Below, piece after piece: positions 56,378-64,000 of a stretch of DNA of 64,000 nucleotides. Location: assembly GCA_006538405.1 (NCBI GenBank), contig BJKQ01000011.1:1179501-1243500 (forward strand), in the 5' to 3' direction. Position numbers and translations under genes: made by a program. The notes beneath the pieces are model-generated. The model did no database searches. It had not been told where the DNA came from and worked only from the letters and a program-made list of their open reading frames with translations. The DNA comes from Hansfordia pulvinata (Eukaryota; Ascomycota; Sordariomycetes; Xylariales). Numbering within the stretch: the stretch's first letter is position 1; each line of letters starts with the position of its first letter.

Positions 56378-58532
56378 TCAGGCCCTGCAGAGCTGGTTGC
56401 CTACTTCCACCCACCGGTCGTTGCCGACGCACGGCTGGCACCACAAGACGTCGTCCGGGTCCACGTCGCGCTTGATCCGGACCAGCCGCTCGTAGTTCTC
56501 ACCCCAGAAGATGTGCTGCCAGTCCGGCGTGGCGGGGTTGTCCTGCGCGGGGGGGGCGGCCGAGTCAGTTCCGTCTGCGATTTCCGCCTCCCCCATCTAG
56601 CCGGGGACGATCTGTCGTGTTTTCTCTCCATCATCGCCAGAAATAAAGAGAAGAAGACTCACCTCGTTCAGGTAGGAGCCCATGCCGGGCGAGATGGCTC
56701 GCAGCGGGTCGGCGGCAGCGTTGGCCCTCGCGAGCGCTTGCTCTCGGCCTCGAGGTCGTTCGAGGCAAACGGCACAGCAGTGACTATTCCCCAAGGAAAA
56801 ATGGCTCACAAGTCAGCAAGCACAACTTCTGCGGACATTGAAGGGACGGTATAAACACAGGAGAACTCACCAGAGTGCACTATGGCCTTGCGCCACGCCG
56901 GCAGCACCGCGCTGCTGCCCCCGCGGGGCTCGGCCTCCCGCACCCCCTTGCCGGCCACTAGGTACGCCGTGCACGGGAACTCGCCGCCCGCCCCGAAGGC
57001 CTTGTACGCCTCTGCGAGTCTCCCGGGATCCGTGGAGGACAGCGCTTCAGTGTCCAGCAACCGCGACGCGATGTAGCCGTCCGCGCCCGCGGATCCCTTG
57101 TCGAAGCCATAGCCCTCAAACCAGTCCGCGAAGGACGAGTGGGTGGTCGTGTTGAGTTTGGCGAAGTAGCCCGGGAACGCCTTGTTGACGTGCTCGAAGA
57201 TGGGCGACCATGCGTCCCGCGCCCCACGCTCGTCCTGCGTGTCGACCATCATGAAGGTGCCCAAGAACCCGGAAATAGTGACGTTCTTGCCCTCGACGGG
57301 GACGGTGATGTTCTTCATGATCTGGCCGTAGCCCGACACGCGCTTCGAGTCCAGGCCGGGCATCTGCGAGACGATGTAGGCTATGGCGTCCCAGAAGACC
57401 GGGCTGTCGACGTCGGTTGTCCCGATAGACACGTCACTTGCGATCAGCTGTGGCGACTTGACGGTTGACATAGTGACCGAGGTCATGACCCCAAAAGTCG
57501 AACCGCCGCCCTAGGTGAAGGGCCACGTTAGCCAGGGAGCGCACAGGTGATACAAGATCAAACCATCACGGCGCCGGAGAAGACAAGACTTACACCTCTC
57601 ATGGCCCAGAATAGATCTTGGTTCTGGCACTCGTTGACAGTGAGGATGTCGCCCTTGGGCGTGACCATCTCCATCTCCAGCACATGGTCCGCCGCCAACC
57701 CGTAGTGAGGCGCCAGAATCGAATGCCCGCCGCCGGTGACGTAACCGCCGACGCTGACCGTCTTGGAGTTGCCGCCTACGACGGTCTGCCCGAGCTTGTC
57801 AAGTGCTAGGTAGATATCCTCCATCTGCGTGCCGCCGCCTACGGTGACAGCACTGCCCTCGATATTGAACGAGCATCCCTTGGGCTGGAAGTTGTTGACA
57901 GGCTTGATGCTGCGGAGGTGATGCACCCAGAGCGACAAAGATCCCGGAGACACCGACCTCCCTTGGAAATCGTGGCCGCTGCTCTTCACATTCAGTCGCA
58001 CGTTTTTCTCTCGGGCTGCGCAACTCCATGATTAGCTGGCACTAGCTTTATGACACGGTACCCCTGGGGCCACATCGTGTGGCAAGAACGACAGAAACTC
58101 ACCAAAGTCAACGCCCTTCTTCACGTCCGCCGTCGAAGTCGCGTTGATGACATACGCGGGGTAGCCCTGGTCGCTGCAGGGAGCATTCTTGTCCGGCAGG
58201 CAAGTATCGTTGGCATATTGGTTCCACATGACAGACACGGGGTCGGCCTGGTGGAAGTCATAGGTCGTCCAGCCTGCCGTTACGCTCGCGCACCGGGAAG
58301 CGTCGTAGGCTGGATGGTCGGGGTGGCACACGGCCCCAGGGGTCGCGGGCCGGAAGAGCTTACCGCTGTCAAGCTGGCCGTCAAGCTGCTTCCAGACGGC
58401 ATCCGACGGCCAGGTGGGTGAGCCTGGATGCGCTTTGCAGTGGCGACCAGCCCCGCTGCTAGGAGCGGCGAGGCCCTGGCGCAGAAGACATAGTACAACA
58501 AGGGAAGAAAAAGATTGACTTAGCCCCAGCAT
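56378..58532 (-). CDS. Secreted FAD-linked oxidase, BBE type (one frame break)
   Basis: There are five exons: 58532-58103, 58015-57594, 57510-56871, 56783-56663 and 56542-56378, with introns of 87, 83, 87 and 120 nt. With one base restored near 56733-56737 ([19 protein letters not shown]) the product has 592 residues. The signal peptide is [20 protein letters not shown]. The PCMH FAD domain follows with [12 protein letters not shown], where His158 is the expected covalent flavin site, then [19 protein letters not shown] and [16 protein letters not shown]. The C-terminal BBE segment has [25 protein letters not shown] and DVLWC. A Cys-rich insert sits near the N-terminus. The family (isoamyl-alcohol-oxidase/6-hydroxynicotine-oxidase-like) oxidises alcohols, sugars or alkaloid-type substrates outside the cell. 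No biosynthetic cluster surrounds it, so the substrate is open. Confidence 0.92.
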
Positions 58533-61388
58533 TGTGACGAGCAGTCGAAGCTGAAGATCCTGCTGCTGTGGCGTCGATAATGGTGGCGATGATGGGGATT
58601 GGAATTCGTAAACCAAGTCGCTTGCCTTTCACGTCACCTTCAATGCAAGACGTCAAAGCCTCTTTATAACGCGGGGCACATTGCAAGATATCCCACAAAT
58701 GGGGGCTTCGGGCGCGAAGACACCGTATCTGTGACTGTCGCAAGGCAGCATCGACGCCAAGATGGCCAGCTTGGACGACTGGGATGCCTCGTAAGCTGTT
58801 GGCTTGGGAGAGATAGGTGCCACCCGGGCCAGACGATCGTTCGAGGGGCATACTCAAGCGGAGGCTATGCGGCCGGATTCCTCGGCTTCAGGCCTCATTT
58901 CCCACAAAACCACGCGAATTGAACTCTTTCAGGTATTCGAGCCCACAAGGCTGAGCAGACTCTCGAGCTGCAAGTGCGCCAGGGGCAGAACTCATGGCAG
59001 GGGGCGGAGATTGACGTAGGTGCCGTGGCCATCGCGGTCACCGCATTGGACACTCGTGCTCGAACACCGTATTCCTCGCTTTACATGGATGTGGCAGGCG
59101 TAGCAGGGTCAGCTGAATGGTCTAAACGCCAATTGAGTTAGTGACGATCACCAAGCTGCTGGACCGTCAGCGCGGACCCGACGTTTCCCCGTTGTGTCCG
59201 CCTATCCTGTCACCTGTATACTCGGCTGCGCCACGTAAGAGGGTTGCCCACTTGGGTCAATCCCGCGAGGCAGCCCGCTCACCCTGTCCAGGGCGCGCTA
59301 ACTCAGGGTATAGATCGTCGCTGTCCTCGGGATGCGGTGCGGCCATGGGCGTCATTCTTGGCCCCCCACTATCCGCTGGCCTCGGAAAGCGACGCTGTCA
59401 GGCTGGAAGAGAATCCTTCTACTTTATCTTAGACCGCTGCAGCGGTGGTTATCTTTGTGAATAACAGATTTTTCTCAGAATACCCCTGAGAGTGTGTCTC
59501 AAGAATCTTTTCAACTGGGCGTAGGCCGCTGGGTGATGACAACCAGGTCATGATTGCAAAAGTAGATTCTGGTCTCTGCATGGCGGCATCCCCAATGCCG
59601 ACTTGAGACAGATAATGTTGACCATCGAGTCGATACGCTCAAAGTCTGAGGCCGCTTGAGGTGGTCCAGGGGATTTAGAGTGGATCGAGGGTTCAGTGAC
59701 TGGGACTGGCACAGCTGGGGCTTGTCCTGACAAAGATGGCACTGGCAGCACGCGTGGGGGCAGTGGTTCGGCTCCTCGATGGGAAGCGCGATGTTGCGCA
59801 GAAGACCATACTGGCCTTTGTTGCGCAGAAGACCATACTGGCCTTTGTTGCGCAGAAGACCATACTGGCCTTTGTTGCGCAGAAGACCATACTGGCCTTC
59901 AGAAATTTGACGCGGAGTCACGCGCAAGTTCAAAATTCGTGACTCGATCGATGCATTTGTGCAGACAAGCGAAGCGAACACACGAGACCTAAAGGCGGGG
60001 GGGGAGGGGGTGTGGGAGTATGGCATTTGGGCCAATAAACCTGTCGGGGCGAACGCCTAGAAAGATATGAGACTCGGGCGTGACGCCTCTTTCGAGTCAA
60101 GAGTGCCTCCAATTCAAATCAAAGAGCACTCCGTGTGCGTTCGAAGCCGGACTGGCCGAGATGCTGAGGGAAGAACCGTGCTTGTGATCATGAGTGTTAC
60201 GCCGGACTCGAACATCGCGAATGCCGGCTTCTTTCGCCTAAACGCTGATTTGATCTATGGGTTTCTGGTTCATGATGACTGTGATTGCGATTTGTCGCAC
60301 GGCGTATTGATCTCGATAGCGGAACGCCCGCGAAAAACACGATAGCGGCAGGAACTCGCAGGGCCACTGTCCGGAGGGTGCAGTGTTCTGCCATACTCGT
60401 AAGCCTCTTTGACTGGAGACAGCCTTGCTGACATGATTTGCTAGGTGACGATCTTGGCCGGACGGCGCATGGGCTGGTTTGCCGTCAACAGTATGACCTT
60501 GCTGCAAGCCATTCTAGCCATGCCATAATAGCAGTCTACGCCGTCAAGGAAACATGGCATCCAGCGAGAAATGCGCAGCCTCCGATACAGAAGTTGGAGT
60601 GCCGGGCATGCCCAGCACAGGAGGCTGGGGTGGAACGGGAGTGGGTTGGCGAGCGAGGCGATGTGGAGACAACTGTTCGGTATGTGGTTGATCTGTGCGA
60701 CGGTCGGAATGCAAGATGCTCTGGTAGTGGCTAAAGAAGCTTTACATCTTCAAGTGTCTTCCACGTCGTCAATGTGCCTGTCTTGCCTTTCTGATGACTT
60801 GCAGGCAGTCGCAACGTGACAGCCCCTGGAGTGCGCCTGCCATGGGAAGGGAGCCCATGCCGCATCGGGTCTGGGTCGGTGGTATTAGCCCAGAATTTAA
60901 ACTGAGAACGGCAGCAGCTCAGTCGTATCAGCAGACTCTGACACGCCTGGCGGTCCAGGTCGAGGAAAGAACGGGGATGACCCACGGGGGGTTCAGACGG
61001 AATCACCAGGTCTGGGCGGAGACGGCCCTCGAGCCCCTGTTCCTTAGCGCGGAGCCCCCTGCATGGGCACGGCAGCGCGCTGAAGGGTCCAGCGGGCCAT
61101 CGCTCAGGGCCATGTGCGCACGACGCGGGCGCTCAATGGAACGTGAGGACGTGATCCAATGTGATGCATCCAGGTTTACCATTTGCATCGTCCTATCCCA
61201 GAACGACCCTGCCGACTTGCCGCCGCGACCTGTCGACTTGCACCGCTCCAGCCAGCCCATAGATCAGCCCGGATCACTGCCGCCTCTCCCTGGGGCATGG
61301 GCGTCGTCACCCGCCGCTCCGGCCCGTCCCTCGCATGACAATCCCACCAATTGATCGCCGCCGCACCGAGTCACAAGCCGCCGCCGCC
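58533..61388. other. Intergenic, 2.9 kb
   Basis: This is the divergent promoter space between the FAD oxidase and the phosphodiesterase. It holds the 27-bp minisatellite. A long minus-strand frame through that repeat (59511-60035) has no domain and is not accepted as a gene. Confidence 0.5.
59793..59900. repeat. 27-bp minisatellite, four copies
   Basis: Four consecutive 27-bp units begin GTTGCGCAGAAGACC; only the last base of the last unit differs. The unit length is a multiple of three, so an open frame survives across it (GQYGLLRNK on the minus strand). There are no spacers, so it is not a CRISPR-like array. Confidence 0.95.
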
Positions 61389-63782
61389 ATGGCTCCAAAC
61401 CCGCCGGGCACCGCCGCCGACCGCAGCGATTCGTTCCTCTCCCCCGTGGCCTACGATGACGACGCATCCTCTCTCCACAGCCGCAGCGACCAGGACACCG
61501 ACAGCGAGGATGACGAGATCCTCGCCGCCGCCCGCAACAGCCGTGAGCTGCGCGCCCGCGACCGCATGGTTCTCATGGACGAGGACGAAGTCGACAAGCT
61601 CGTCGCCGACTCGCGAGCCCGCGAACGCCGCCGCAGCAGCGCCCATCGCCGTGGCAGCAACCTCGCTCTGCCCAACCCCATCTCCCTCTTTCGCCGCCCC
61701 GGCAGCCCGCGCCGCCCCGACACGGCCCGTAGCGAGAGCGCCATTTCCGATGACGACCTTCACCACTCCGCCGACCCCAAGAGGTCCCAGCGCCGTGACA
61801 GGCGCCGGGCGCGCCGTGACCGGCTTATGAAGGAGGCCCAACACGGCGAGGATGGCGCGCTGATGTACGAGATGGAGGGTGGTCGCATGGTTGACGGCAG
61901 CTCCACCGGCGACAGCAGCGACAGGGAGGACAGCGACGAGCTTGACCGCCGCCGCCTCATCCAGGTGTCTGGCGACGAGAAGGACAAGCGGAAAGCCTGG
62001 CGTAGGAAGGCCTACATCGCTGTGACCGCCGCCGTTGGCCTCGCCTTTCTGTCCCTCCTGGCGTGGAAGCTCCTGAAAGGGAGATCATCCCAATCCGCGC
62101 GCATCTCCACCGAGTTGGTTAGCAATGGCACGGCCCTCTTTGCGCCCACCACCCTTATCATCAGCCTCGATGGGTTCCGCGCCGACTTTCTGGACTGGGG
62201 GCTCACCCCACGTTTGAGCGCCTTTGTGAAGGAAGGTGTCTCGCCCCTGTACATGACGCCCTCCTTTCCCTCTGTGACGTTCCCGGTGAGTTGACCTCGA
62301 CTCCGAATCATGCAAACCTCCGGCCTGTTTCGCGTGGGCTGACTGAAGTGCAGAATCATTACACCATCGCCACCGGGCTGTATCCAGAGGCCCATGGTGT
62401 TGTTGGAAACACTTTCTGGGACCCGGCTCTCGAGGCTGAGTTCTACTACACAGACCCTGAAAAGAGTCTTGACCCGAAATGGTGGGGCGGGGAGCCATTC
62501 TGGGTGACCGCGGAGAAGCAAGGCCTGCGAAGTGCGATTCACATGTGGCCTGGAAGCGAAGCCCACATTCTCGGCACGGAACCCAGTTTCCTTGACAAAT
62601 TCAACGGCAAGGAAAAGCTTCACAAAAAGACGGCAAGAATCCTCGAGTTTCTCGACAAGCCCGGCTTCGAGGACCCCAACGCGAATGTCGAGGACACAAG
62701 GCCTCAAGTCATTGCGGCCTACGTGCCCAATGTCGATGCCTCGGGTCACAAGAATGGCCCCAACAGCACCGAGACGAAAGCCGCCATCAGCGCCGTCGAT
62801 ACCATGCTCGATGGGATATTTACAGGACTTGAGACCCGCAACTTGACCGACATTGTCAACGTCATTATAGTGTCAGACCACGGCATGGCCACCACCGACG
62901 TCAGCCGTATGCTCCAGGTCGACGACTTGATAGATATTGAGAAGGTGGATCACCTCGACGGCTGGCCGCTTGTTGGAGTGCGCCCTAAGGACCCCAAAGA
63001 CGTGCCTCTGCTGCACGCCCAAGCTCTCGAAAACACCAAGGACAATCCGAACGTCGAGATCTACCTGAAGGACAAGGACATGCCTGAGAGGTATCACTTT
63101 TCCAACAATGACCGCATAGCGCCGCTCTGGATAGTGCCCAAGACTGGTTGGGCCATCGTGCCCAAAAGCGAGTTTGACATCCAAGACGCCCGGGCAAACA
63201 AGAAACAGTATCACCCTCGCGGTCTGCATGGCTACGATCATGAACACCCCTTAATGCGGGCCATCTTTATCGCACGGGGCCCTGCGTTTCCACACCAGCC
63301 ACATAGCAAGGTTGAAGCATTCCGTAAGTTCAAGTTTCCAGGGTTTGTCAAGAAGTCGAAACTGACTCTCAGCAGAAAACATCAATGTGTACAACATACT
63401 CTGCGATTCTGTCGGTATGGATGCCGTCCCTAATAATGGAACACTACGACTGCCCTTCAAAACAATTGGGCTGCACGACTCTGGGCCTGCGTCTGTCGAA
63501 GAGACGCCATCCGAGTCATCAAACACGGCTGCAAGTCCCAGTGCAGCGTCGACGCCGCAGGCTTCTGATCCCTCTGCGCCGCTGGGTGTGGATCCGGTCG
63601 ACCACGTCCAGGATAGACCTTCACCATCCAAGGGCGAGAAGCACGAATCCAAGGATAAGTGGTGGTCTAAGATCAAAGACGGCTTCAAATGGGTCGAGAC
63701 TAAAGTGAGCGAGTTGGCGGACAAGATGAAGAACATTGCAACGTCCAAGACAGGGTCGAACGTGAAAGACGACTCGCAATGA
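61389..63782 (+). CDS. Type II membrane nucleotide pyrophosphatase/phosphodiesterase (ENPP type)
   Basis: There are three exons: 61389-62285, 62354-63323 and 63376-63782, with introns of 68 and 52 nt. The start chosen is the ATG in GCCGCCATGG; an in-frame ATG at 61335 adds 18 residues. The product is about 757 residues. A long charged cytosolic part (1-205) precedes one membrane segment (about 208-229). The catalytic domain opens with TLIISLDGFRADFLDWG (metal site) and PSVTFPNH, where Thr297 is the expected nucleophile. VGNTFWDP, NVDASGHKNGP, IIVSDHGM and HGYDHEHPLMRAIFIARGP complete the two-zinc centre. A Ser/Pro and Lys-rich tail follows (about 670-757). Yeast Npp1/Npp2 are the nearest known relatives: they hydrolyse extracellular nucleotides and contribute to phosphate supply. 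All motifs are intact. Confidence 0.94.
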
Positions 63783-64000
63783 CGCGGATCCCCGTCTGCC
63801 TGTTTCGCTATTTTCATATTTCATGTCATTTTTTGTATAACACGGGGCGGCTTGAGAATGCTGCCAGGGCACTCGGGATATGGTCCGCGTTCGATGGCGT
63901 TCCGGCATCTTCTATTTGTTGAATTACTACATCACATCAGTGTACGGAGCGCAGTATCTGGTTCTAGATCACCGGGGTCAGCAATACAAAGCAGCTGACC
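63783..64000. other. 3' flank of the phosphodiesterase gene
   Basis: This is AT-richer sequence (about 63800-63840) that fits a 3' UTR. Nothing else is seen before the window ends. Confidence 0.5.

Noticed and set aside
59793..59900. CRISPR-like array
   Set aside because: The repeats are directly contiguous with no spacers, and the genome is eukaryotic.
59511..60035. Minus-strand frame with a repeated GQYGLLRNK peptide
   Set aside because: The repeat comes from the 27-bp minisatellite, whose length happens to be divisible by three. The flanks are not protein-like.
1..64000. tRNA or rRNA genes
   Set aside because: Several GGTTCGA-like strings (for example near 23550, 50230 and 56278) were looked at, but none sits in a plausible tRNA cloverleaf. 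No rRNA sequence was recognised.
1..64000. Transposons or retroelements
   Set aside because: No reverse transcriptase, integrase or transposase frame and no long terminal repeat pair was seen. The only sizeable duplication is the secreted-protein unit at 23.6-26.1 kb.

Overview
This window is nuclear DNA of a filamentous ascomycete, most likely a Sordariomycete of the Hypocreales type. The genes are mostly GC-rich and carry short GT-AG introns (about 50-160 nt) with CTAAC or CTGAC branch sites. The gene content is typically fungal: a NACHT-WD40 NLR, a SesB-type hydrolase, a 2EXR protein, an MNN1-type mannosyltransferase, a cerevisin-type vacuolar protease and small secreted cysteine-rich proteins. 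The species cannot be named from sequence alone.

Layout. 1-11.3 kb holds housekeeping genes: the end of an acyl-CoA synthetase, an LRR protein, the phosducin-like chaperone PLP2, ribosomal protein eS27 and a ribonucleotide-reductase inhibitor of the Spd1/Dif1 type. 12.0-19.1 kb is the most interesting part: an NLR gene, a divergently transcribed SesB-like alpha/beta hydrolase and a convergent PNP-type phosphorylase. All three carry the same short glycine/asparagine/valine-rich motif, N-terminal in the NLR and the PNP protein and C-terminal in the hydrolase. This looks like an amyloid-signalling NLR/effector cluster of the fungal sigma (sesA/sesB/het-eN) class, here with two effectors. In the NLR and the PNP gene the motif lies on its own first exon, ending at the same codon and phase. 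19.6-27.9 kb is an accessory stretch: two small secreted cysteine-rich proteins, an unrecognised secreted protein and a tandemly duplicated, broken small secreted protein. 29.5-46.3 kb holds the mannosyltransferase, an NAD-dependent epimerase, a 2EXR protein, the vacuolar protease and a large disordered protein. 46.3-54.5 kb has no recognisable gene and is rich in microsatellites. It leads to a single-pass membrane protein with an Apple/PAN-like ectodomain. 56.4-63.8 kb holds a secreted BBE-type FAD oxidase and an ENPP-type phosphodiesterase.

Seven otherwise good genes need one or two -1 corrections (nine single-base losses in all, no gain), mostly at or near G/C runs. This pattern fits homopolymer under-calling in the assembly better than seven independent pseudogenes, and it matters for anyone using automated gene calls here. 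Coordinates given for split genes are the outer span; exon limits are in each entry.
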